NCBI GenBank assembly: GCA_002162675.1
Contig: MAAE01000005.1
Span: 1 to 58,667 of the forward strand
Length of the DNA stretch: 58,667 bases
Origin: Colwellia sp. 39_35_sub15_T18
GTDB lineage: Bacteria; Pseudomonadota; Gammaproteobacteria; Enterobacterales; Alteromonadaceae
Direction of reading: 5' to 3'
The notes beneath the pieces are model-generated. The model was not told the DNA's origin, made no database searches, and saw nothing but the letters and a program-made list of their open reading frames with translations. Positions 8,329 through 16,443 of the stretch are shown in pieces (positions within the stretch are counted from its first letter, which is position 1; each line of letters starts with the position of its first letter). The position numbers and the translations under genes are program-made.

Positions 8329-10533
8329 TCACCAATTTAAATCAATAGGGTCAATGTCTAAGCTCCAACGTACTTTGCTTTGCCATTCAATCTCAGGGAT
8401 CATTGATAACAGTTGTGATATTGCTTGGTGTAAGTGCTTTCTCGACTTTGATTGAATGATTAAATGGTAACGAAATTTACCTGCCTTTTTCTCCATAGCA
8501 GCAGGTACGGGACCGGCAAATTCACATTGATTCAAAGGTTGCTCGGTGAGTGCCCGCAAAAACTTTTCTGGGTAGCTTGGATAATTTGCCTCGGCGCGAA
8601 TTAATGCTTGGAAACTAAAAGGGGGTAATAGTGCTTGTTGGCGTTCTATTAATGCTTGCTTGGCGAAATGTTGGTAACCATTGTGAACTATTTCTTGTAA
8701 TAATGGGTGGTCGGGGTAATTGGTTTGCACCAATACTTTACCGGGTTTACTCGCTCGACCTGCGCGACCCGCGACTTGAATAAGTAGCTGTGCCATTTGC
8801 TCGCTAGCACGAAAATCAAAACTAAATAAAGCACCATCGCCATCCAATACGGCAACTAAGGTAACATCAGGAAAATGATGTCCTTTGGCGAGCATTTGAG
8901 TACCAATAAGTAATTGATGCTTTTTGTCACTAATTTCTTGCAATATTTTACTGAGCTCGCCTTTTTTTCGAGTGCTGTCTCTGTCAACTCTGACTGTGCT
9001 TGCCTCAGGAAAAAACTCTCCAATACGTTGCTCTAACTGCTCTGTTCCCTGACCAATAGGCGCTATTCTGACACTGCCGCAACTTGGACACTGTTTCGGC
9101 ACACGCTTTTGACTACTGCAATGGTGACAAATAAGTAATTGTTGTTTTTGGTGAAAAGTATAAGGCTTATCGCAACGTTGGCAGTCAGCAATCCAATGAC
9201 ATTCTTGACAGTTAATGGCAGGGGCATAACCGCGACGATTCAAGAAAACCAATACTTGTTCGCCACGCGCTAAGGTGTGTTTTATTTGCTGCTTTAAAGT
9301 ACCTGAAAGGCCATGCTCCATTTGCTGCTGAGCGACATCAATCAGTGCTATTTTTGCTTTTTTACTATTTCCCGCCCGTTTATGTAATTGGTGATATTGA
9401 TATTTACCCGAAAGCGCATTTTGCAAAGACTCAAAACTTGGCGTTGCGCTGCCTAGTAGTACGGGAATATTTAACTGTTTAGCACGCAAAATGGCTAAAT
9501 CTCGGCCATGGTAGCGAAAGCTGTCTTGTTGTTTTAAAGAGCCGTCATGCTCTTCATCCACAATGATCATACCTAAATGGTGTAAAGGAGAGAAAATAGC
9601 TGAGCGGGTACCAATCACAATCGCGGCGCTATTTTGTTGAGCATTTAGCCAAGTGTCTAAACGCTCGCTATCATTGAGGTTTGAATGGTGTAGGCATATT
9701 GGCACATTAAAACGTTGTTCAAAACGTAACAATGTTTGCGGTGTTAAACCAATCTCTGGCACTATAACGAGCACTTGCTGACTACTTGCCAGTGTTTTTT
9801 CCATCGCTTGCAAGTAAACTTCAGTTTTGCCACTGCCGGTAATGCCATCAATTAAATGACAAGCAAACTGCTCATTACTCTGATTAATCGCGGCAACAAT
9901 AACGGCTTGTTCGGTAGACAAACACTGTTGGTTTTCTTCATTCAATGCCTGTTCGCGCCAGATAAACGGTTTAGATTGTTGCTCTTTTTCAACAATTAAG
10001 TCTTTAGCGGCTAAGGCATTAAGTTGCGTTTTGCTATAACCTAAGGTTCTTAGTTCTGGCCAGCTAATACCTTGATGTTTGTCAATAAGCAGAAAAAGCG
10101 CATGTTGCTTTGGTGCTTTGCTGGCGAGCTTAGCCACTTGTTCAACCTTATTTTCTGTATGGCTATGCCAGACCATGGGTGGCTGAATATCTAACTTTTT
10201 TACTTGCCTAAGCAGCTTGGGCAGCGCTTGTTGAAAAACATCACCAATAGGGTGGTGATAATAACTAGCGCACAATCGTAAAAAATCGACCAAGGGCTTA
10301 CTTAAATGAAAACTATCATTAAGTCGTTGAGCGATGTTTTTTATTTTTTTGCTGCCTATATCACATTCATCACTCAGTGCTATCACAACAGCGATAACCT
10401 GCCTTGAACCGAATGGCACCGCAATGCGCTCACCAACATGTATGGTTGGTAATTGCATCGTGCTAGGCACTTGATAAGTGAATAGTTGCCGCATTGGAAC
10501 GGGCACCGCAACTTGTACGTATTGAGTAGACAC
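8329..10533 (-). CDS. priA: Primosomal protein N' (replication restart helicase PriA)
   Basis: The 734-aa length equals that of E. coli PriA. An N-terminal DNA-binding domain (QVAVPVPMRQLFTYQVP) is followed by helicase motifs: Walker A GITGSGKT near residue 230, DEEH box IIVDEEHDGSLK near 325, and the eight-cysteine zinc-binding insert (CQECHWIADCQRC and the later CHHC and CPSC). Motif VI appears as QVAGRAGR. PriA reloads DnaB at collapsed forks, and dnaB itself lies about 3 kb away. It is divergent from rpmE, as in E. coli. Confidence 0.98.
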   Translation of the reverse strand: MSTQYVQVAVPVPMRQLFTYQVPSTMQLPTIHVGERIAVPFGSRQVIAVVIALSDECDIGSKKIKNIAQRLNDSFHLSKPLVDFLRLCASYYHHPIGDVFQQALPKLLRQVKKLDIQPPMVWHSHTENKVEQVAKLASKAPKQHALFLLIDKHQGISWPELRTLGYSKTQLNALAAKDLIVEKEQQSKPFIWREQALNEENQQCLSTEQAVIVAAINQSNEQFACHLIDGITGSGKTEVYLQAMEKTLASSQQVLVIVPEIGLTPQTLLRFEQRFNVPICLHHSNLNDSERLDTWLNAQQNSAAIVIGTRSAIFSPLHHLGMIIVDEEHDGSLKQQDSFRYHGRDLAILRAKQLNIPVLLGSATPSFESLQNALSGKYQYHQLHKRAGNSKKAKIALIDVAQQQMEHGLSGTLKQQIKHTLARGEQVLVFLNRRGYAPAINCQECHWIADCQRCDKPYTFHQKQQLLICHHCSSQKRVPKQCPSCGSVRIAPIGQGTEQLEQRIGEFFPEASTVRVDRDSTRKKGELSKILQEISDKKHQLLIGTQMLAKGHHFPDVTLVAVLDGDGALFSFDFRASEQMAQLLIQVAGRAGRASKPGKVLVQTNYPDHPLLQEIVHNGYQHFAKQALIERQQALLPPFSFQALIRAEANYPSYPEKFLRALTEQPLNQCEFAGPVPAAMEKKAGKFRYHLIIQSKSRKHLHQAISQLLSMIPEIEWQSKVRWSLDIDPIDLNW

Positions 10534-10826
10534 TATAAGTTAGTTTTCTTGATTTTATTTAGCCGCTATTTCTAACGACTATTTTGACCTGAGAAAATAC
10601 TGCTGCCAAGTAGCAATAGCACTTTATTGCCAAATATTTGCCTATTTATGTTGTCACACCACCATTGCGTTATTTTTTAAACGATTTACTCGGTTTTAGC
10701 TTGCAGTAGAATTAGCTATGCCTTATTATTCGCCCCCATTATTTTTAACTCGTATGGTGCTTAGCGTTTCAAAGTAAACGACTAGGTGGCGATACGCCCA
10801 AGTTCTCGAAAGAGATAGAGGTTCCC

Positions 10827-11039
10827 ATGAAAGACGGTATTCATCCTAACTACGTTGAGTTTAAAGCAACTTGTTCTTGTGGCAACGTTGTTGTTACACG
10901 TTCAACGGCTGGTAAAGACATTCATTTAGATGTATGTTCTGCTTGTCACCCATTTTACACTGGTAAGCAAAAAGCTGCTGAAACTGGTGGTCGTGTTGAC
11001 AAATTTAACAAACGTTTTGGTGCTCTTTCTAAGAAGTAA
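10827..11039 (+). CDS. rpmE: 50S ribosomal protein L31
   Basis: The 70-aa protein begins MKDGIHPNY and carries CSCGN plus CSACH, the zinc-binding cysteines of the C+ type L31, which is the form normally replaced by a C- paralogue under zinc starvation. The start is preceded by AGAGGTTCCC. It is monocistronic, with a strong terminator at 11063. Confidence 0.98.
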   Translation: MKDGIHPNYVEFKATCSCGNVVVTRSTAGKDIHLDVCSACHPFYTGKQKAAETGGRVDKFNKRFGALSKK

Positions 11040-11062
11040 GTTTTACTTCTTGTGCACAGAAC

Positions 11063-11091
11063 GAAAAAAAGCGCCGATTGGCGCTTTTTTT
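11063..11091 (+). terminator. Rho-independent terminator of rpmE
   Basis: A-tract then AGCGCC, loop GATT, GGCGCT and a T-tract (11064-11091). This is a textbook intrinsic terminator 25 bases after the rpmE stop. Confidence 0.93.
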
Positions 11092-11196
11092 GTGGCTGAA
11101 GCTTTATAAAAATAAAAAATACTTTTTAAACCCTTTTTTGTCATACTGCATCTAACTTACTATTAACTCTTACCTATTAATGATTACTGAGACAGT

Positions 11197-11805
11197 TTGT
11201 TGAATAGTTCCCAAGTTATTGATGCGCAAAAATTGTTTGCCAGCTCCCAAGAGCAAGAGTGGATTGCTCAGGCTAAGCAAGGCTCACAGACGGCTTTTCA
11301 TCAACTTTATCAATTGCATCATAAAAGAATATACGCACTTTGCTGGCGCATGCTTGCTGACAAAGACAGTGCCGAAGATGTTTGCCAAGAAGTTTTTGTG
11401 GTGTTGTGGCAAAAAATTAATAACTTTAGAGGGGAGAGCAAATTTAGTACTTGGCTGCATAGTGTTGCCAGCAATGTTGTGCTTGGACATCTACGTAAAC
11501 AAAAAAATTGGTTGCAACGGGTTTTTAGCATAGAAGATCAAGGTGAAAACACTCAAGCGCTTGAAAGAACGGTGCCATTAGACGATACATCAGGGCTTGA
11601 TGATTTAGACAAGCATATTGCCAAACTGCCTGAGCGAGCTCGCTTAGTGTTTGTACTTTTTGCGATAGAAGGTTACCGCCATGAAGAAATTGCCAATATG
11701 CTCAATATGGCGGTGGGTTCTAGTAAGTCGCAATACCATAGAGCAAAATCGTTGTTAAAAGAATGGCTTAGTGAAGAAGTGCAGGCTGGAGGAACGAATG
11801 AATAA
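11197..11805 (+). CDS. ECF-type RNA polymerase sigma factor
   Basis: The 202-aa protein has sigma region 2 (FHQLYQLHHKRIYALCWRML; DAEDVCQEVF-like DSAEDVCQEVFVVLWQ; STWLHSVASNVVL) and region 4 (LPERARLVFVLFAIEGYRHEEIA, then SKSQYHRAKSLL). No in-frame ATG exists before the sigma domain, so initiation must be at TTG 11197 or TTG 11200. GAGACAG just upstream is a weak ribosome site. Weak TTG starts can keep a regulator scarce. It overlaps the next gene by 8 bases, indicating an operon with its presumed anti-sigma partner and a DUF4097 protein. The regulon is unknown. Confidence 0.9.
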   Translation: MLNSSQVIDAQKLFASSQEQEWIAQAKQGSQTAFHQLYQLHHKRIYALCWRMLADKDSAEDVCQEVFVVLWQKINNFRGESKFSTWLHSVASNVVLGHLRKQKNWLQRVFSIEDQGENTQALERTVPLDDTSGLDDLDKHIAKLPERARLVFVLFAIEGYRHEEIANMLNMAVGSSKSQYHRAKSLLKEWLSEEVQAGGTNE

Positions 11806-12403
11806 AGCAAATAAAGTAGGGCAAGCAAGCGATCAGGTTCTAGCTGATAAAGTAGCTAATTTGCCAAACCAGTTATCACCACAACGGGATTTATGGGCTG
11901 GTATTGAGCGTGCAATTCAAGACAAGCCACAACATTTAGTTGCGGGGAAATCCGCGAGCAATAGTAAGAAAGCACACCTTGTTCCCGTTACTTGGGCGGC
12001 CTCAATAGTCGCAGCGGTATTAGTGACTTGGTTGTCCTTTTCACCTTCAGTCGAACAAAAAAAAATGCTCACTGTCAACAATAATGACGCAAAACCATTA
12101 AGCATTGAGCCACTTGTTAATGATCCCTTAGTGGCAATGATACAAGATGATTTTTCACAGCAAAAACAAGCGATGTTAGTGAGCTTTGGTCAGCCAGATT
12201 TAAAACAGTTACCAGCAAAAATGCAGGTACAATTAGCGCAATTAGCACAAGCAAGGTTAACCATAGAAAAAGCCCTGCAAAGTGATAAAAACAATATTGA
12301 TTTGCTAAATTTACTTCGTTTTACTCAACAGCAAGAACTAAATTTATTACAACAATTGCTGCCTTATACGGGTAGTAATGCCGTTAAATGGCAAACGATT
12401 TAA
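11798..12403 (+). CDS. Single-pass membrane protein, probable anti-sigma-like partner of the ECF factor
   Basis: ATG 11798 is preceded by GGAGG at 11788-11792, much better than the in-frame TTG further upstream, and the start overlaps the sigma stop. The ~201-aa product has a ~65-residue polar N-terminus (LADKVANLPNQLSPQRDLWAGIERAI), one membrane helix (VTWAASIVAAVLVTWLSF), and a C-terminal helical periplasmic part (AQARLTIEKALQSDKNNIDLLNLLRFTQQQELNLLQQL). The N-terminal pattern resembles membrane anti-sigma factors, but I see no HxxxCxxC zinc motif. The role rests mainly on gene context. Confidence 0.75.
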   Translation: MNKANKVGQASDQVLADKVANLPNQLSPQRDLWAGIERAIQDKPQHLVAGKSASNSKKAHLVPVTWAASIVAAVLVTWLSFSPSVEQKKMLTVNNNDAKPLSIEPLVNDPLVAMIQDDFSQQKQAMLVSFGQPDLKQLPAKMQVQLAQLAQARLTIEKALQSDKNNIDLLNLLRFTQQQELNLLQQLLPYTGSNAVKWQTI

Positions 12404-12440
12404 TAAAAAAGATAGTAGCAATAAAAGGTAAGAGGTTTTT

Positions 12441-13391
12441 ATGAACAATATTAAGCAATTAATGCTAGTGCCACTGATAGTTTCTAGCGTACTACTATAC
12501 TCGTTTACTAGTGTTGCAGGTGAGCAAGTAAATGAAACATTAATGGTAAAAGAGGCAACTACAGTCGCCATTGAGAATGTAAGCGGTAAGGTGAATATTA
12601 TTGGTTGGAACAAAGCGAGTGTTCACGTTGAAGGAGAGCTTGACGATAAAGCAGAAAAACTGGTTTTTGAACAAGTAGGCAGTACTATCAATATTAGCGT
12701 GGAATTGCCGAATCATGGTCATTGGAATTCTGTAGGATCACAGCTAACTATTCGTATGCCTGCCAGTTTACGGGTCAATTTTGAGGGCGTGTCTAGTAAT
12801 GTTGAGCTCAATAATTTAACCCACAGCGTCATAGTAAAAACAGTGAGTGGTGATATTAACGCTGAAAACCTTAGCCAGAATATTGAATTAAGCAGTGTCA
12901 GCGGCAATATTAAAAGTAAAGCGCTGCAAGGGAAAATCAACCTGTCGGTTGTCAGTGGATATATTGATGACGAAGGTTCTACAGGGCGTTTACAGTTACA
13001 ATCTGTCAGTGGTGAAATAGAGGCCAAAACAATGGCCAATGAAATTTTTATTAATAATATTTCAGGTAATACTGAGCTTGAATTAGCACAAATTGACGAG
13101 CTTAAGCTATCTACCGTCAGCGGTGACAGTGACGTTAGCTTATTTTTACAAGCCAATGGTGTTGTTAAAGCTTCTAGTGTCAGTGGTACGGTTTCCTTGG
13201 ATTTTCAACAGAATATTGAGGCTGATTTTCGTTTAAAAGCCAATGCCGGCGGCGATTTAGTCAATAAGCTTACTGAGCAAAAAGCACAAGAAGCTAAGTA
13301 TGGTCCAAGCAGTAAACTTTATTTTCAAACGGGCAATGCTAACGGCTCGGTACGGGTAAGTACGGTCAGTGGTGATGTGATAGTAAAATAG
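12441..13391 (+). CDS. Secreted DUF4097-type beta-solenoid protein
   Basis: A signal peptide (IKQLMLVPLIVSSVLLYSF, cleavage near SVAG) is followed by about ten short repeats built round V-S-G (VSGKVNIIGW, VSGDINAE, VSGNIKSK, VSGEIEAK, VSGDSDVS, VSGTVSLD, VSGDVIVK) at roughly 18-22 residue intervals. This is the right-handed beta-solenoid pattern of the DUF4097/adhesin-like family. It is the third gene of the ECF operon (37-base gap after the anti-sigma-like gene). DUF4097 proteins are often beside sigma/anti-sigma pairs; their molecular role is not established. Confidence 0.85.
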   Translation: MNNIKQLMLVPLIVSSVLLYSFTSVAGEQVNETLMVKEATTVAIENVSGKVNIIGWNKASVHVEGELDDKAEKLVFEQVGSTINISVELPNHGHWNSVGSQLTIRMPASLRVNFEGVSSNVELNNLTHSVIVKTVSGDINAENLSQNIELSSVSGNIKSKALQGKINLSVVSGYIDDEGSTGRLQLQSVSGEIEAKTMANEIFINNISGNTELELAQIDELKLSTVSGDSDVSLFLQANGVVKASSVSGTVSLDFQQNIEADFRLKANAGGDLVNKLTEQKAQEAKYGPSSKLYFQTGNANGSVRVSTVSGDVIVK

Positions 13392-13455
13392 CACCTTGTG
13401 CTAAGTGAGTGGTACTAAACCGTAAACTGAAGGCAGGGTATCAAGGCAGGGCATC

Positions 13456-13482
13456 AAAGCAGGGAATGTCATCCTGCTTTTT
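13456..13482 (+). terminator. Terminator after the ECF operon
   Basis: AAAGCAGG (13456-13463) pairs with CCTGCTTT (13473-13480) and runs into T's. It is preceded by short degenerate repeats of GGCAGGGTATCAA (13432-13465). Confidence 0.7.
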
Positions 13483-13583
13483 CTATTTATAATCTTCTAT
13501 TTTTAACTCTATTTTTAACTCTATTTCTGTTACATTAACGTCCTTAGAAAACCTTCTCAAATTTTTACATTAAGGCTCAGTAA

Positions 13584-15002
13584 ATGGCAGATAGAAAGCC
13601 CGGTAAATTTGCCAAAGAAAGGCAATTTATCAAAGATAAGCAAATTGATGAATTAAAAATACCACCGCACTCCTTAGAAGCTGAACAATCAGTTTTGGGT
13701 GGTTTATTGCTGGATAATGAAACCTGGGATCGTGTTGCAGAAAAAACGGTCGCAGATGACTTTTACAGCCGTTCACATCGTCTTATTTTTGAAACGATTG
13801 GCGCCCTCATTGAGTTAGGCGAGCCTGTTGATTTAATCACGCTTTCAGAGGCATTAGAAAACGATCAAAAGTTGGATGATGCCGGTGGTTTTGTTTACCT
13901 TGCTGAAATGATGAAGAATACGCCAAGTGCGGCGAACATCACCGCTTATGCTGATATTGTTCGTGAACGTGCGGTAACGCGTGAAATGATTTCTGTTGCC
14001 AATGAAATTGCTGAAGGGGGCTATGATACACAAGGAAGAAGCAGTGCGGAGTTACTCGACTTTGCTGAAACTAAAGTTTTTGCCATCGCAGAAAAACGCG
14101 CTAATAAATCTGAAGGCCCTGAAAGCCTTCATTTAGTGTTAGAAAAAACCGTTGATAGAATTGAGAAGCTTTGTTCAACTGACACTGGTGGTGTTACGGG
14201 TGTGCCAAGTGGCTTTGCTGATTTAGACAAAATGACTGCAGGCTTGCAAAAGTCTGATTTAATTATTGTTGCTGCTCGTCCTTCTATGGGTAAAACAACG
14301 TTCGCGATGAACTTGGCTGAACATGCGGCAATGACGCAAGAATATCCAGCGCTGATCTTTAGTTTAGAGATGCCTGCTGATCAAATTATGATGAGAATGC
14401 TCGCTTCTTTAGGGCGAATTGATCAAACTAAAATTCGTACCGGCCAGCTAGACGATGAAGATTGGGCGCGTATGTCGTCTACCATGGGTTTGCTTATTGA
14501 AAACGGTAAAATGTTTATCGATGATGCCGCAGGCTTAACACCCACTGAAGTGCGTTCAAGAGCAAGACGTATTCACCGTGATCATGGTGGTATTTCTATG
14601 ATCATGATTGATTATTTACAGTTAATGCGTGCGCCACAATTTTCTGATAATCGTACTTTAGAAATTGCTGAAATTTCTCGCTCCCTTAAAGCTTTAGCCA
14701 AAGAGTTGCAAGTGCCAGTAGTGGCACTTTCTCAGCTTAACCGTGGCTTGGAGCAACGTAGTGATAAACGCCCAATTAACTCAGATTTACGTGAATCAGG
14801 TTCAATAGAGCAAGATGCCGATTTAATCATGTTTATTTATCGTGATGAGGTCTATCACGACGATAGCGAATTTAAAGGCATGGCGGAAATTATTATTGGT
14901 AAACAGCGTAATGGACCGATTGGCCGTGTGCCATTGACCTTCCAAGGAAAATACTCACGCTTTGATAACTATGCCGGTCCGCACGTATTAGAAGAAGATT
15001 AG
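13584..15002 (+). CDS. dnaB: Replicative DNA helicase DnaB
   Basis: The 472-aa protein is full length (E. coli 471). The N-terminal domain starts at IPPHSLEAEQSVLGGLLLDN. The RecA-like C-terminal domain has Walker A ARPSMGKT near residue 236, Walker B MIMIDYLQLM, and the LSQLNRGLEQRSDKRP arginine-finger region. It ends normally in GPHVLEED. DnaB is the hexameric helicase at the fork that PriA helps to reload. The gene is intact; its last 26 codons are then repeated downstream (see the 123-bp array). Confidence 0.98.
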   Translation: MADRKPGKFAKERQFIKDKQIDELKIPPHSLEAEQSVLGGLLLDNETWDRVAEKTVADDFYSRSHRLIFETIGALIELGEPVDLITLSEALENDQKLDDAGGFVYLAEMMKNTPSAANITAYADIVRERAVTREMISVANEIAEGGYDTQGRSSAELLDFAETKVFAIAEKRANKSEGPESLHLVLEKTVDRIEKLCSTDTGGVTGVPSGFADLDKMTAGLQKSDLIIVAARPSMGKTTFAMNLAEHAAMTQEYPALIFSLEMPADQIMMRMLASLGRIDQTKIRTGQLDDEDWARMSSTMGLLIENGKMFIDDAAGLTPTEVRSRARRIHRDHGGISMIMIDYLQLMRAPQFSDNRTLEIAEISRSLKALAKELQVPVVALSQLNRGLEQRSDKRPINSDLRESGSIEQDADLIMFIYRDEVYHDDSEFKGMAEIIIGKQRNGPIGRVPLTFQGKYSRFDNYAGPHVLEED

Positions 15003-15586
15003 TTATAGCTTGGTTGTACAGCGTAATGGAACTAACCATTATCTGGCCGTGTGCCATTGACCTTCCAAGGAAAATACTCACGCTTTGATAACTATGCTGG
15101 TCCGCACGTATTAGAAGAAGATTAGTTATAGCTTGGTTGTACAGCGTAATGGAACTAACCATTATCTGGCCGTGTGCCATTGACCTTCCAAGGAAAATAC
15201 TCACTCTTTGATAACTATGCTGGTCCGCACGTATTAGAAGAAGATTAGTTATAGCTTGGTTGTACAGCGTAATGGAACTAACCATTATCTGGCCGTGTGC
15301 CATTAACCTTCCAAGGAAAATACTCACGCTTTGACAACTACGCTGGTTCGCATGTATTAGAAGAAGATTAGTTATAGCTTGGTTGTACAGCGTAATGGAA
15401 CTAACCATTATCTGGCCGTGTGCCATTAACCTTCCAAGGAAAATACTCACGCTTTGATAACTACGCTGGTCCGCACGTATTAGAAGAAGATTAGTTATAG
15501 CTTGGTTGTACAGCGTAATGGAACTAACCATTATCTGGCCGTGTGCCATTGACCTTCCAAGGAAAATACTCACGCTTTGATAACTA
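14921..15586 (+). repeat. 123-bp tandem array made from the dnaB 3' end plus trailer (five full copies and a partial sixth)
   Basis: Copies begin at TGGCCGTGTG at 14921, 15044, 15167, 15290, 15413 and 15536, an exact 123-base period. Each unit is the last 26 codons of dnaB, its TAG stop, and a 42-base trailer with AGCTTGGTTGTACAGCG. The sixth copy breaks off after GATAACTA at 15586. The trailers look identical in all five copies, whereas the dnaB-derived part differs at a handful of bases. The trailer contains ACAGCGTAATGGA, also present in dnaB just before the unit (14903-14915), a possible substrate for the initial duplication. Copies lack starts and carry in-frame stops, so they are not extra genes. 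Confidence 0.97.
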
Positions 15587-15700
15587 GGCCTTGTTACCCG
15601 CATTATTGGTGCGCTATCAACAAGTCTTTAATGAATTATCTGCAGCGGGTATAGAGTGGTTACAACTAGACGAACCTGTATTGGGACTGGAATTAGCAGC
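15587..15700 (+). pseudogene. metE: Fragment of cobalamin-independent methionine synthase (metE)
   Basis: Directly after the broken sixth dnaB copy, the frame GCC-TTG-TTA translates to LLPALLVRYQQVFNEL, then AGIEWLQLDEPVLGLEL. This closely resembles the stretch of MetE around the conserved (E/D)WxQxDEP motif. Only about 37 codons match; afterwards the frame is low-complexity Ser/Leu and runs into the terminator hairpin. There is no start codon with a ribosome site and the remaining ~95% of MetE is missing, so this is a rearrangement remnant. The frame stays open to 15785, but I do not regard it as a gene. Confidence 0.7.
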
Positions 15701-15752
15701 TACGAGCTCGTTGTCGTTAACCTCGCTAAGCTTAATAAACGTTAGTCACAAA

Positions 15753-15778
15753 AAAGGCACTATTTTCATAGTGCCTTT
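15753..15778 (+). terminator. Terminator after dnaB/metE remnant
   Basis: AAAGGCACTA (15753-15762) pairs perfectly with TAGTGCCTTT (15769-15778) around a 6-base loop. It is A-rich before and T-rich after, so it probably works in both directions between dnaB and the convergent cheX-like gene. Confidence 0.85.
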
Positions 15779-15845
15779 CATTTAATCTAAACTTTCGCGG
15801 TGCTTTTCGAAACCCGAAACTTTTTTTATTCGTGACTTAAAGTCT

Positions 15846-15903
15846 ATTTATCAAAGTCTTATTTATCAAAAGGTTTATTCATCAAAAGGTTTATTCATCA
15901 AAG
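15846..15903. repeat. Short degenerate tandem repeat at the 3' end of the cheX-like gene
   Basis: About four consecutive variants of TTTATTCATCAAAAGG (roughly 16 bases) cover the end of the coding region and its trailer. The last copies encode the C-terminal FDE and stop, so slippage here would move the stop codon. Confidence 0.6.
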
Positions 15904-16355
15904 GAAAACTCAATATAAGCTCTACCCGCTTCTCCTTTAAGGGAAATGATGACGACAGGGCCTTTTGATTTATGATGAATGGTGTGATTTGGACCTGAAA
16001 CGACAATAGGTGTCGCCATATCAAACTCAAAGCCTTTTTCGCTTAGCATGCGTTTGGCGCCACCGGTAACCATGTTGGTAATTTCACCTACTAAATCAGT
16101 AATTTCATCATTCACTTCATCAGGCGCTTCGCCCACCATGCCTTTCATTGTGGCAAGTGCTAAAGGAGCATCAAAGGTGATTGATAATGAACCTTTAGTT
16201 GTAGGGCTGACCATACCGATTAAGCCTGATACATCACCCATGGCAATATCATCTTTTTTCAGTTTGGGTTTTTCAGGTGTTAGATCCATTTGTGCCATAG
16301 TAGACATAACATTAAGCATTGATGATAAAAATGGGTTAATAAACTCTACTTTCAT
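15891..16355 (-). CDS. CheX-like chemotaxis phosphatase domain protein
   Basis: A start at ATG 16355, with GGAAGG just upstream, gives a 154-aa protein starting MKVEFINPFLSSMLNVM. The alternative TTG at 16367 adds four residues and is less likely. It is a single CheC/CheX-type domain; the helix DEITDLVGEITNMVTGGAK carries the family's phosphatase signature (E...N spacing as in CheX). In the family CheX dephosphorylates CheY-P or acts on other response regulators. No chemotaxis operon is adjacent, so its target regulator cannot be named. Confidence 0.85.
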   Translation of the reverse strand: MKVEFINPFLSSMLNVMSTMAQMDLTPEKPKLKKDDIAMGDVSGLIGMVSPTTKGSLSITFDAPLALATMKGMVGEAPDEVNDEITDLVGEITNMVTGGAKRMLSEKGFEFDMATPIVVSGPNHTIHHKSKGPVVIISLKGEAGRAYIEFSFDE

Positions 16356-16443
16356 GAAGCCTTCCAAGCCTTAGCTATTTACAATACTTTGATTTTGCAC
16401 ACTTCTGCAACAAATGTAAATCAATGGTGATAATTATTTTTTA

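Noticed and set aside
12719..13156. 145-aa ORF opposite the DUF4097 gene
   Set aside because: Shadow created by the repeated VSG codons on the other strand.
14921..15586. CRISPR array
   Set aside because: The repeats are contiguous 123-bp dnaB duplicates without variable spacers, and no cas genes are present.
14893..15603. 236-aa minus-strand ORF as a protein-coding gene
   Set aside because: It is a by-product of a 123-bp repeat lacking stops on that strand; no ribosome site or known domain. Kept only as a curiosity in the findings.
15591..15785. 64-aa plus-strand ORF as an intact small gene
   Set aside because: The first half is a MetE fragment and the second half runs through a transcription terminator; no ribosome site.
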